Assembly (NCBI RefSeq): GCF_000717745.1
Contig: NZ_JOBH01000002.1
Location: 186,001 to 250,000, forward strand
Length of the DNA stretch: 64,000 nt
Source: Streptomyces violens
GTDB lineage: Bacteria > Actinomycetota > Actinomycetes > Streptomycetales > Streptomycetaceae
Reading direction: 5' to 3'
Shown here: piece after piece, positions 17,644-26,055 of the stretch
Position numbering within the stretch: position 1 is the stretch's first letter
How the letters are laid out: every line of letters starts with the position of its first letter
Notes under the pieces: generated by a model
The model's input: only the letters and a program-made list of their open reading frames with translations
Database searches by the model: none
Told to the model about the DNA's origin: nothing
Position numbers and translations under genes: made by a program

Positions 17644-18813
17644 TCACGCTTCGCCGGGGGTCTCGGCCCGCCGGCGTTCCTCCTCGCTCCACTTCGTGGT
17701 GTCGCGCGGCTCCACGTACGGCTCCTCCTCGTCGGGATGGCCACCGGCGACCGCCCGTTCCCGCGCCAGTTCGGCGTCGAATTCCAGGCCGAGCAGGATG
17801 GCCAGATTGGTGATCCACAGCCAGACGAGAAAGATGATCACGCCGGCGAGGGTCCCGTACGTCTTGTTGTAGGAGGAGAAGTTCCCCACGTACACCGCGA
17901 AGCCGGCGGAGGCGAGCATCCAGATGACCAGGGCCAGGAAGCTGCCCGGGGTCACCCACCGCATGCCGCGGCCCCTGGCGTTGGGCGCGCCCCAGTAAAG
18001 GAACGCGATCATGGTCGTGACCAGGACCACGAGGACCGGCCACTTGGCGATCGACCAGACCGTCAGCGCGGTGTCACCGAAGCCCAGCGCCGCGCCCACC
18101 TGCTGCGCGAACTCGCCCGTGAACACCACGATGAGTGCGCTGACGACGGCAAGCAACATGAGCACCACCGTCAGGGCGAGCCGCAGCGGCAGCACCTTCC
18201 AGATCGGGCGGCCCTCGGCGATGTCGTAGACGACGTTGGAGCTGCGGATGAACGCCGCCACGTAGCCCGAGGCCGTCCACAGGGCGACCAGCAGACCGAC
18301 GACCGCCACCAGCGAGCCGACGCCCGCGTTGCCCTGCAGCTGCGTCATGGCGTTGCTGAGCACCTGCCGTACCGAACCGGGCGCCAGCTGCTGCAGCGTG
18401 TCCATCACCCGCCGCCCCGTCGACTCGCCCGCGATGCCCAGCAGGGAGACCAGTACGAGCAGTGCGGGGAACAGCGAGAGCACGCCGTAGTACGTCAGGG
18501 CCGCCGCCCGGTCGGCCAGCTCGTCGTCCTTGAATTCCTTGACCGTGCCGCGCAGCACGGCCCACCAGGATTTCTTCGGCAGGCCGGTGGGCTCGTCGGG
18601 CGCCTGGCGCTTGACGAGCGGGTCGGGTCCCGGCCGGTCGGTGGGTTCCGAGCGCGAGGACGGTTCCTGGCGTGAGGGCGGCTCCTGGCGCGAGGCCGGT
18701 TCCGCACCTGATTCCTGCCGCGCTGCGGGTATCCGGGCCGCCGGTTCCCCGGGGCCCTCACCGGCGCGGCGAGCGGGGCCCTCCCGGCCCCCCGGTCGCG
18801 TTGTCCGTGCCAT
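17644..18813 (-). CDS. YihY/BrkB family inner-membrane protein
   Basis: A 389-residue protein. The first 85 residues are hydrophilic with repeated SRQEP/SSRSEP elements and are predicted disordered. The BrkB core follows, with KEFKDDELADRAAALTYYGVLSLFPALLVLVSLLG and about six helices, including VWLWITNLAILLGLEFDAEL near the end. The family was once called RNase BN; its actual role is unsettled and may involve transport or envelope integrity. The start ATG follows a 100-base gap shared with the phosphodiester-glycosidase gene 3' end. Confidence 0.88.
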   Translation of the reverse strand: MARTTRPGGREGPARRAGEGPGEPAARIPAARQESGAEPASRQEPPSRQEPSSRSEPTDRPGPDPLVKRQAPDEPTGLPKKSWWAVLRGTVKEFKDDELADRAAALTYYGVLSLFPALLVLVSLLGIAGESTGRRVMDTLQQLAPGSVRQVLSNAMTQLQGNAGVGSLVAVVGLLVALWTASGYVAAFIRSSNVVYDIAEGRPIWKVLPLRLALTVVLMLLAVVSALIVVFTGEFAQQVGAALGFGDTALTVWSIAKWPVLVVLVTTMIAFLYWGAPNARGRGMRWVTPGSFLALVIWMLASAGFAVYVGNFSSYNKTYGTLAGVIIFLVWLWITNLAILLGLEFDAELARERAVAGGHPDEEEPYVEPRDTTKWSEEERRRAETPGEA

Positions 18814-18919
18814 ACGTCGTGGGTTACCGCCCGCCCCGAACCGAAACGGATTCCGTACCGCGGTCTGCGCGCCGGGTATTTCACCCGCAAACGGTCTGGG
18901 GCGGGCGGGAAAGCACTGC

Positions 18920-21900
18920 TCAGCCTGCCCTGGCGGCGGACCCTGCCGCGGCCGGTACCGTGAACGCGGCTCTCGCCGTGGCCCCGTTCACCGTGACGGC
19001 CAGCGTGGCCGTGCCCGCGCGCAGGGCGGTGAGTCGCCCCGTCACCGGATCGTAGGCCGCCACATGGCGCCGCTTGGCGTCGGCCGGATCACCGATGTAC
19101 AGGTTCGGCGAGCCCGTCCAGTCCGCGCTGAGCGGGAAGCCGACCGGCACGCGGCGCGCGCCCGGTCCCTCGCCCTGCAGCACGGTCGCCCGCACCGCGT
19201 CGGAATTCCCCGCGGGCAGTTCGGCCGGTGCGGTGAGCGTGAGGCCGTCCACGTGGGCGCGCGTCTGGACGGACACCCAGTCCGGGCCGCCCTCCCACGG
19301 CCGGGCCCGGTTCCGTTCCCGGTCCTCCGCCGGCACCCGGTCCACGCCGACCATCGACCAGCCCGTGAACCCACCCTCGCCGGCTGGCGCCGCGGGGGCC
19401 TTCCCCGAGTTGCCGTTGATCAGATACGGCACGCCGTCCACGTGCGAGGCGTGGAAGACCCCCACGTGGGAGCCGATGAGCGCCGCGCCCTTGCCGGTCG
19501 TGCGCCGGAAGTCGGCGAGCCAGGTCTCCAGCAGCGCCGCCTCCTTGCGGTCGCCGAGCTGACTGCCCTGCTGCGGGGTGGGGTCGCGCGGCGGTACGTG
19601 TTCGATGATCATGACCGAGCCGATACGGGGATCGCGCGCCGCCCGGTCCAGTTGCTCGCGCAGGTTCTTGATCTGCGCGAACCCGCCGCCGCGCAGCCGG
19701 AGGCTGGAGGTGTCCAGGGTGAGGAAGCGGGTCCCGCGGTGGTCGAAGGTCCGCTGCGCCGCGCCGAATTCGGCGGTGAAATTGTCGATCCGGCCGCCCA
19801 TGACCTCGTGGTTGCCCGGTACGTAGTACCAGGGCAGCGCGTCGCCCAGCTCCTCCTCCAGGATCTTGCGGGCGAACCGCAGGTCCTCGGGCGAGCCCTC
19901 GTCGACCAGGTCGCCGTTGATGACCAGGAAGTCGGGGCGGGCGGCCTTGATCTCCCGCAGGGTGCGTCGCGCCTGGGCGACGATCGGGCTGTCCGGGGCG
20001 CGGGCCACGAATTGCGCGTCGGACATCACCGCGAACCGCCAGTCCCGGCCCTCGGTCCCGGCGGCCGGGTCGATGAGCGGGTCCGGCCGGACCGGCTCCG
20101 GTGGCAGGTCCACGGACGGCGGGACCTGCGCGGTCAGGTCGTCGAGGGCGATCTTGCCGGTGTACTGGCGGTCGGCGCCGGTCTCCGCGAGGTAGAAGCG
20201 GTGCACTTGCAGGGGGTGGGCGACGCCTGCCGGTACGGCGAAGTCGATATGTCGCCATCCTGTCCAGGTGACGTACGGGCCGCGCAGCAGGACGTCCGAG
20301 CCCGCCGCGTCCTTGAGGTGGAGGGTCGGCCAGGCCCCGTGCCCGTCGCCCTTGACCCACAGCCCGAAGGACTGTGCCTGCCCGTCGACAGGGATCCGCC
20401 GCGGCGGAGTGGCGTACGCGGCGCGGGTGGCGGTCGACTTGGTGAAGTCGTACGTCATCTCCAGGCCGGTGCCGGTGTGCCCGTCCGGGGTGGCGGCGAG
20501 CGATCCCCCGGCGCGGGCCTGGCTGAACGTCCAGTCGGCGGCGTCGTCGAAGGACGCCAGCGGCTTCTCGGCCAGGCCGACGGTGACCGCGAGTACGGTG
20601 CTGCGGCCCGCGACGGTGGCCTTGACCTGCCCGGCGGCCCGCGCGCCACGTGCCTTCACGGTGAACGTCCCGGTCGCGGGGTCCGGGGTGATGGCGAAGA
20701 GGGACCGGTCGTAGTCGAGCGTGACATCGGCCGGCTCGACGGGCGCGCTGCTGCCGTGCGCGTCCAGTCCCACCAGGCCGAAGTGCCCGGTGGCGCGCTC
20801 GTCGGCGAGCCCGACCGTCCGGGTGGTCGGCACGAGTTGGTCGAGGTCGTCCAGGACGGTCAGCCGGATGCCGCCCCGCGCGTCACCACGCTGGGCGGTG
20901 ACCTCGGTACTGCCACTGCGCCCGGCGGTGAAGACGCCGTCCGCGCTCACGTCGCCGACGTGGGAGCCGGACGACCGCCATCGCGGCGTGCCCTTCGCAG
21001 GGCCGTACGTCTCGTCGTGTCCGGCGGCTGTCAGACGGCGCGTCAGGCCGGGGAACACCCGCTCGGGGTGGCCGCCCCGTACAGGGTCCACGCCCGGCGC
21101 GCCGCCGGCGTCCATGGCGGTCTCCACCCAGAAGCCGGTCAGCTCGCCGCTGCCCTCGGGCGCGGTGAGGGCCAGGCCGTTGGGCACCGTGCGCTCGCTG
21201 CCGTCGGACGGGCTGTTCTCCACCTGTACGGCGTCGTTGCCCGGCTCGCGGGCGACCAGCGAGGAGGAGCCGCCACCGTCGAGGTTCAGCGCGCTGTAGG
21301 AGCCGGCCCGCTGCATCATGAGGCCGAGTTCGGTGAGGGTGACGCCGCCGCTGTCGGCCTGCCGGCCGTCGACGGTCATGATCTGCATCGTGCGGCCGTC
21401 CTTGGAGAAGCCGACGGCGGTGCGCGGGGCGGCGGTGTTGTTGCCCTCGCCCTCATGGCCGACCGCCTGCCCGTCGACGACGAGGAGTTCGCGGCCGCCG
21501 ACGGCGGTGCGCGGCACCGGTCCGCTGTCCGTGCGCGGCCGGTACTCCATGGTGACCGGGTCGCCGACCTCGAGTCCGGCGAGCCGGACCGCGCCCTGGT
21601 CACGGCCGATCAGGACAGTGCTGCCGGCCGGGACCGGGCCCTTGCCGGGCTCGGCGCGGACGGCGGTGACCCGGCCGTCCGCCACGGTCACCTCGGCGGT
21701 GCGCCGCGCACCGTCCACGGTGAGGGCGCGGTCCGTCTCGCCCCACCGGTCGGTGTAGGCGCCGATGCCGTCGGCCGGCACATTGGCGGCGTTGAGGGCG
21801 CCGAGCGGGTGGGTGCCGTCGGGGAGCGTCAGGGTGCCGTCGAAGTAGAGCTGGAGGACGCGGCCGGCGTCCGCCGGGCCGATGCCGACGGCGCGGTGGT

Positions 21901-22414
21901 TGCCGGCGGCGGGCGAGTGCGTCGGGCGGCCGTCGGCGATACCGGGGCCGAGCGGGGCGCCGGTCTGGTTGATGTCGAAGAAGTCGCCGTTGATGGCGGC
22001 GACGGTACGGCGGCCGGGCCCGGCGTCGTGCGCGGCGGCGAGTCGGGAGATGGGCGCTCGCTCCGCGACCTTCCCTGGATAGAGGTAGTCGGCCCTGGCT
22101 CCTGCGGTCAGGTCGACGGAGAGCGAGTCGACGCGGAGCCATTTGTCGGATTCCAGCCGGTCGTACGACGAGAGCCGGATGCCGGGGGCGACGGGCCGGG
22201 TGGTGCGGGCGGTCTCCAGCCCGTCGCCGTCGGCGACGGACAGGGGCGAGGGGGCTCCGGTCGCGGCCGGTGGTGCGACGGGCCGGAGCATCTCGGCGGA
22301 GGTACGGGGCAGGGGTTCGGGCGGCGCGGCGGCGGCCGGAGCGGCGGCGCCCAGCAGCAGCGCGGAGACTGCTGCGAGCACCGCCACGGGTCTGGCGGAC
22401 ACAACGGGGAGCAC
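18920..22414 (-). CDS. secreted phosphodiester glycosidase / metallophosphoesterase fusion
   Basis: A 1164-residue exported protein. A Sec signal lies at about 1-29 (VAVLAAVSALLLGAAAPAAAA). The phosphodiester-glycosidase (NAGPA) domain spans roughly 90-420, with AAINGDFFDINQTG and SALNLDGGGSSSLVAREPG. Ig-like and carbohydrate-binding-like beta domains follow. A calcineurin-type metallophosphoesterase occupies about 785-990, with MSDAQF, INGDLVDEG, PGNHEVMGG and GSHVGVFHAS as metal-binding motifs. A bacterial Ig-like domain ends the protein. It probably removes sugar or phosphodiester groups from cell-surface or environmental polymers and may help phosphate scavenging. The gene appears monocistronic. 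Confidence 0.88.
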   Translation of the reverse strand: MLPVVSARPVAVLAAVSALLLGAAAPAAAAPPEPLPRTSAEMLRPVAPPAATGAPSPLSVADGDGLETARTTRPVAPGIRLSSYDRLESDKWLRVDSLSVDLTAGARADYLYPGKVAERAPISRLAAAHDAGPGRRTVAAINGDFFDINQTGAPLGPGIADGRPTHSPAAGNHRAVGIGPADAGRVLQLYFDGTLTLPDGTHPLGALNAANVPADGIGAYTDRWGETDRALTVDGARRTAEVTVADGRVTAVRAEPGKGPVPAGSTVLIGRDQGAVRLAGLEVGDPVTMEYRPRTDSGPVPRTAVGGRELLVVDGQAVGHEGEGNNTAAPRTAVGFSKDGRTMQIMTVDGRQADSGGVTLTELGLMMQRAGSYSALNLDGGGSSSLVAREPGNDAVQVENSPSDGSERTVPNGLALTAPEGSGELTGFWVETAMDAGGAPGVDPVRGGHPERVFPGLTRRLTAAGHDETYGPAKGTPRWRSSGSHVGDVSADGVFTAGRSGSTEVTAQRGDARGGIRLTVLDDLDQLVPTTRTVGLADERATGHFGLVGLDAHGSSAPVEPADVTLDYDRSLFAITPDPATGTFTVKARGARAAGQVKATVAGRSTVLAVTVGLAEKPLASFDDAADWTFSQARAGGSLAATPDGHTGTGLEMTYDFTKSTATRAAYATPPRRIPVDGQAQSFGLWVKGDGHGAWPTLHLKDAAGSDVLLRGPYVTWTGWRHIDFAVPAGVAHPLQVHRFYLAETGADRQYTGKIALDDLTAQVPPSVDLPPEPVRPDPLIDPAAGTEGRDWRFAVMSDAQFVARAPDSPIVAQARRTLREIKAARPDFLVINGDLVDEGSPEDLRFARKILEEELGDALPWYYVPGNHEVMGGRIDNFTAEFGAAQRTFDHRGTRFLTLDTSSLRLRGGGFAQIKNLREQLDRAARDPRIGSVMIIEHVPPRDPTPQQGSQLGDRKEAALLETWLADFRRTTGKGAALIGSHVGVFHASHVDGVPYLINGNSGKAPAAPAGEGGFTGWSMVGVDRVPAEDRERNRARPWEGGPDWVSVQTRAHVDGLTLTAPAELPAGNSDAVRATVLQGEGPGARRVPVGFPLSADWTGSPNLYIGDPADAKRRHVAAYDPVTGRLTALRAGTATLAVTVNGATARAAFTVPAAAGSAARAG

Positions 22415-22521
22415 GGCAACTCCTGGGAGCGGACAGCACGTGCGCTCTGCACGCGCTCAACGGCCCAGCATCCCGGTGCACATGACGGCCCACCAGAGCT
22501 CCTGCACACCCGAAGCCGCCC

Positions 22522-23229
22522 TCAGGCTCCGACGTGGGGCTGAGCGGGGCTGAGGTAGTGCACCGCGGTCTGCTCGGCGTGCGGGGCGAGCAGGCTCTGG
22601 AGTTCGTCCGCCGCGGACTTCAGGAGGTGGCCGTCGCGGTCGGCGTGCAGGGTTTCGAGGACGAAGGCGACATGGGTCGAGTCCTCGGTGACGCGGGTGC
22701 GGTGGGCGTCGCGGTGGTTCCAGTGGCGGGTCAGGACGCCGGTGGTGTCGGCGTAGATGATCTCGCCGGGCTTGGGATTCTCGACGGTGTCGGGTTCGCC
22801 GAGCGGGGTGAACTCCTCGCTCCCCTCCGCGTAACGGATCTCGACGTCACCGGTGACCTGGTCGAGGTCGAAGGCGCCGGCAGGCAGCCCATGGCGGACG
22901 GAGACGGCGTTGTACGAGTCGACGGCCGGGTTGATGCGCGGCAGGGTGCCCTTCTTGGCCATCCGGCGGCCGAGTGCGTCGACGCTGGGGCGGATGCGGC
23001 GGGGGTTGGTGCCGAAGGAGCGGTAGGCGGTGTGCCACGCCTCGATGCGGGGGTCGGTCTCGTCGGCGGGTTGCCAGGTGCCGTCGGCGAGCTGCTGTTC
23101 CAGGTCCTCCAGGGCGGCGGTGGTGTCGGGCCAGGGCTCGCGGCCGCGCAGGCCGGCGGCGGTGACCAGGGCGATGAGGGTGTCGGGGAAGGCGTCGGCG
23201 ACGGCGGGGGCGATGCGGAAGGCGGGCAT
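22522..23229 (-). CDS. B3/4 domain protein
   Basis: A 235-residue stand-alone B3/B4 domain, the fold found in the editing module of phenylalanyl-tRNA synthetase beta. Recognisable stretches are AYRSFGTNPRRIRPSVDALGRRM and NPAVDSYNAVSVRHGLPAGAFDLD, which match the family. Free-standing members may edit mischarged tRNA or bind nucleic acids; this is not proven. It lies 42 bases downstream of a PaiB-like gene on the same strand and may be cotranscribed. Confidence 0.85.
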   Translation of the reverse strand: MPAFRIAPAVADAFPDTLIALVTAAGLRGREPWPDTTAALEDLEQQLADGTWQPADETDPRIEAWHTAYRSFGTNPRRIRPSVDALGRRMAKKGTLPRINPAVDSYNAVSVRHGLPAGAFDLDQVTGDVEIRYAEGSEEFTPLGEPDTVENPKPGEIIYADTTGVLTRHWNHRDAHRTRVTEDSTHVAFVLETLHADRDGHLLKSAADELQSLLAPHAEQTAVHYLSPAQPHVGA

Positions 23230-23271
23230 GGGCGGGATTCCGTTTCCTGTGCGGGTGCGGGTGCGGGGTAG

Positions 23272-23919
23272 TCAGGGCTTCCAGGGGCCGATGCGGTCCA
23301 GGCGGCGGAGTTGCTGGCGTGCGGTGGGTGCGTCCAGGCCCTGGCCGCGCTCGCTCAGGCGGTCCGCGACGGCGGTGCGGTGCTCGACGGGCTTGTGGTC
23401 GTCGTACTTGAACTTGGCCCGCACCTCGGTGACTTCGAGGCGCAGCCCGCGGATGCCGGGCAGCATCCGGCCGTACGGCGGCTGGTCGACGTCCATGGGG
23501 GCGTGGTCACCGTCGGGCTGGAAGTGGGCGAGCTGGCGGCGCAGCAGTTCCGCCTTGGCCTCCGGGTCGTCGATGATGTGGGCGCGGCAGGCGAACTGAA
23601 CGGCCGCGTAGTAGCTGGTGGGCACGCCGTCGGTGGGCGGAACATCGGGCTTGGCGCGCCAGGGGCCGGGGATGAAGGCGTAATCGCCGATGACGGTGAA
23701 GGTGACGTGGGGGTCGTGCTCGATCGCCTTCCAGACCGGGTTGGGCCGGGCGAGGTGGATCAGCAGGTGGCTGCCGTCGGTGGTGAAGTGGGTGGGAACG
23801 ACGGCGGGCGGGTGGCCGGGCAGGCCATTGACGCTGAGCTGCCCGAAGTCATGACCGTCGGCGATCCAGCTCTGCCATTCGGCATCGTCCAGGCTTGCGT
23901 CCCAGGGCTGGATGAACAT
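23272..23919 (-). CDS. FMN-binding PaiB-like protein
   Basis: A 215-residue member of the PaiB / FMN-binding negative transcriptional regulator family. The split-barrel signature segments are LPGHPPAVVPTHFTTDGSHLLIHLARPNPVWKAI and AFIPGPWRAKPDVPPTDGVPTSYYAAVQF. The B. subtilis namesake affects protease and sporulation genes, but many members are simple flavin-binding proteins. The ATG at 23919 has AAGGAG. It heads a probable two-gene unit with the B3/4 gene. Confidence 0.88.
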   Translation of the reverse strand: MFIQPWDASLDDAEWQSWIADGHDFGQLSVNGLPGHPPAVVPTHFTTDGSHLLIHLARPNPVWKAIEHDPHVTFTVIGDYAFIPGPWRAKPDVPPTDGVPTSYYAAVQFACRAHIIDDPEAKAELLRRQLAHFQPDGDHAPMDVDQPPYGRMLPGIRGLRLEVTEVRAKFKYDDHKPVEHRTAVADRLSERGQGLDAPTARQQLRRLDRIGPWKP

Positions 23920-24005
23920 GTGCTTCTCCTTGGCGGCGGTGCTGCGGTACGGCAGTGGCGCGGTACAGCAGTACAGGTGACGGCGACGAGGCTGACGGCG
24001 GCGGT

Positions 24006-24842
24006 TCAGGTCAGGGCGAGGAGGCTGACCGCAACCGCGGCGGTGCCCAGGCCGACGAGCTGGCTGCGATGGATACGTTCCGCGAGCACGCCGCGCGCGA
24101 GCAGTACGGTGCCGGCCGGGTACAGGGCGGTGATCACGGCGACGACGGTGAGGTCACCACTGCGGGCGGCGAGCAGGAACAGCAGGTTCGCGACCGAGTC
24201 CAGTACACCGGCAGTGGCCGAGATCGCGTACGCGGGCCGCTCGGAGCCCAGCCTGCGGTACATCACCCCCGCCGCGGCCAGGGTGACGGCCGAGGAGACC
24301 GCCCGGCCGACGATCAGCGGGCCGACCCCGCTGTCGGACGGCGCCTGGTGCAGAAAGACCAGCTGCAGGGCGATGGCGGCGCCCGCGCCGAAGGCCAGCA
24401 GCAGCGCCGTACGGGAGGGTCGCGCCGACCCGGCGCCGTGCCCCGCGCTGACCAGGACGACCGCGACGAGCGCGAGCGGCAGGCCGATCAGTCCGGCGAG
24501 GGCCAGGTGCTCGCCCTGCAGCAGTCCCACGGCGACGGGCAGCGCGGCGGACACCAGCGCGGTCACGGGCGACAGCACGTTCATCGGGCCGATCGCCAGC
24601 GTCTTGTACAGCAGGGCGAACGCGGTGGCCGAGGCGACACCGGAGGCGGCACCCCAGCCGAGGGTGGCGGCGCTGAACGAGGCGCCGAGGACCGGCCACA
24701 GCAGCAGTTCGACCGCGAGCGAGGCCGGCGCTGCGACCATCACGGTACGCAGCACATGCGCCTTGCGGGCGCCGAGGCCGCCGAGGAAGTCGGCGCAGCC
24801 ATAGGCGAGGGAGCTGCCCAGGGCCAGCAGTAGAGCGATCAC
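24006..24842 (-). CDS. EamA-type DMT family transporter
   Basis: A 278-residue membrane protein with ten helices arranged as two EamA repeats. Pattern segments include LGSSLAYGCADFLGG, ALLYKTLAIGPMNVLSPVTAL and LLAARSGDLTVVAVITALYPAGTVLLA. The GTG at 24842 was chosen from the family N-terminus, with AAGGGA upstream. DMT carriers export metabolites such as amino acids or amines. The divergent neighbour is an XRE-cupin regulator, which likely controls this gene. Confidence 0.88.
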   Translation of the reverse strand: MIALLLALGSSLAYGCADFLGGLGARKAHVLRTVMVAAPASLAVELLLWPVLGASFSAATLGWGAASGVASATAFALLYKTLAIGPMNVLSPVTALVSAALPVAVGLLQGEHLALAGLIGLPLALVAVVLVSAGHGAGSARPSRTALLLAFGAGAAIALQLVFLHQAPSDSGVGPLIVGRAVSSAVTLAAAGVMYRRLGSERPAYAISATAGVLDSVANLLFLLAARSGDLTVVAVITALYPAGTVLLARGVLAERIHRSQLVGLGTAAVAVSLLALT

Positions 24843-24928
24843 AGTTGCATCCCTTACTATCAATGGAACGACTGAACCGTACAACGGACCGACCGCAGGA
24901 TGTCAACCAAACGACCGCGCGGTACATT

Positions 24929-24959
24929 CCAGTGGTTCACTGGCCCACTCATCCACTGG
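24929..24959. promoter_or_regulatory. possible operator of the XRE-cupin regulator
   Basis: In the 133-base divergent gap, CCAGTG-GTT-CACTGG (24929-24943) forms a perfect 6-base inverted repeat. A further CCACTGG half-site lies at 24953-24959, just before the regulator ATG. This placement suits autorepression and control of the EamA gene. No direct evidence of binding. Confidence 0.35.
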
Positions 24960-24975
24960 CGAAGATGGTGATCGG

Positions 24976-25560
24976 ATGGCAGAGACCGAGGCAGCCCTGC
25001 GGACGCTCGCACACAACGTCCGGGCGGCCCGCACCCGCGCGGGCCTGTCGCTGGACGAACTGGGCCGGCGCGCCCAGGTCAGCAAGGGCGCCCTGGTAGC
25101 GCTGGAGAAGGCCCAGGGAAACCCGAACTTCGCCACGCTGGTGCGGCTGGCCGACACCCTCGGCGTCTCGGTTTCCGCGCTGATGGAGGGCCGGACGGAA
25201 GGACGCGTACGCGTCGCCTCCGCCGACGACCTGACCCCGCTGTGGACCGGCCCCGAGGGCGGCGAGGCCCGGCTCATGCTGACCACCTCGGGACCGGCCC
25301 CGGTCGAGGTCTGGCGCTGGAAGCTGGAGCCGGGCGAGGAGTACCCCAGCCACCCCCACCAGGCCGGCGTCGTGGAAACGGTCAGTGTCACCGCCGGCCG
25401 GATGACGCTGGTCGTCGACGGCGCCGAGCACCCGGTCGAAGCCGGCCAGACCGCCACCTTCGACGGCGACGCGGCCCACACCTACCGCGGCGCGGGCGAC
25501 CGGACCTGCCACCTGATCATGACCGTCCACCTCCCGCCCGGCCCGGGCTCCCCGACCTGA
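24976..25560 (+). CDS. XRE-family regulator with C-terminal cupin domain
   Basis: A 194-residue regulator. The helix-turn-helix is at about 12-65 (VRAARTRAGLSLDELGRRAQVSKGALVALEKAQGNPNFATLVRLA). The cupin is at about 95-185, with PSHPHQAGVVETVSVTAG and GDAAHTYRG supplying His residues for a metal or ligand site. This SutR/PuuR-like architecture senses small metabolites and usually controls an adjacent transporter or catabolic gene. It is divergent from the EamA transporter, with an inverted repeat between them. Confidence 0.9.
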   Translation: MAETEAALRTLAHNVRAARTRAGLSLDELGRRAQVSKGALVALEKAQGNPNFATLVRLADTLGVSVSALMEGRTEGRVRVASADDLTPLWTGPEGGEARLMLTTSGPAPVEVWRWKLEPGEEYPSHPHQAGVVETVSVTAGRMTLVVDGAEHPVEAGQTATFDGDAAHTYRGAGDRTCHLIMTVHLPPGPGSPT

Positions 25561-25621
25561 TCCGACTGCTTGCTTAGGTTGGACCACCGACCCCCTAGGC
25601 CCGAGGCACCGGAGAGCCCCC

Positions 25622-26011
25622 GTGAAGATCTACATCACCAGCGTCTTCGTCGATGACCAGGAAAAGGCGCTGCGCTTCTATACCGACATGCTGGGCTTCG
25701 TGAAGAAGCACGACATTCCGCTGGGCGAGGAGGCCCGGTGGCTGACCGTGGTCTCGCCGGAAGATCCCGAGGGGACCGAGCTGCTGCTCGAGCCCTCCGG
25801 CCACCCCGCGGTGCAGCCGTACAAGACGGCGCTCGTCCAGGACGGCATCCCGGCCACCTCCTTCGCCGTGGACGACGTACAGGCGGAGTTCGACCGGCTG
25901 CGCGAGCTCGGGGTGCGGTTCACCCAGGAGCCGCTGGACATGGGCACGGTCACCACCGCGGTCCTGGACGACACCTGCGGCAACCTGATCCAGATCGTGC
26001 ACACGAACTAG
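25622..26011 (+). CDS. VOC (glyoxalase/dioxygenase) superfamily protein
   Basis: A 129-residue single VOC domain. The beta-alpha-beta-beta-beta repeats start KIYITSVFVDDQEKALRFYTDMLGF and ATSFAVDDVQAEFDRLRELGVRF, and the domain ends DDTCGNLIQIVH. Metal-ligand candidates are Glu residues in ELLLEPSGHP and the terminal His. Members serve as glyoxalases, antibiotic-resistance or epimerase enzymes; the substrate is unknown here. The GTG at 25622 has GGAGAG five bases upstream. It is followed by a strong hairpin shared with the convergent SorC gene. Confidence 0.85.
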   Translation: MKIYITSVFVDDQEKALRFYTDMLGFVKKHDIPLGEEARWLTVVSPEDPEGTELLLEPSGHPAVQPYKTALVQDGIPATSFAVDDVQAEFDRLRELGVRFTQEPLDMGTVTTAVLDDTCGNLIQIVHTN

Positions 26012-26018
26012 GACACCC

Positions 26019-26055
26019 GGTCCGGGCCCCGGGCTACTCGGCCGGGGCCCGGACC
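26019..26055. terminator. bidirectional terminator between VOC and SorC genes
   Basis: Perfect 14-base arms (26019-26032 and 26042-26055) with a 9-base loop lie between the convergent genes and overlap the last codons of the SorC gene. Confidence 0.7.

Noticed and set aside
18530..22543. A plus-strand open frame of more than 1300 codons opposite the YihY and phosphodiester-glycosidase genes
   Set aside because: It is the antisense of two well-supported genes; its peptide is Arg/Gly/Val-rich with no known domain, a common artefact of high-GC DNA.
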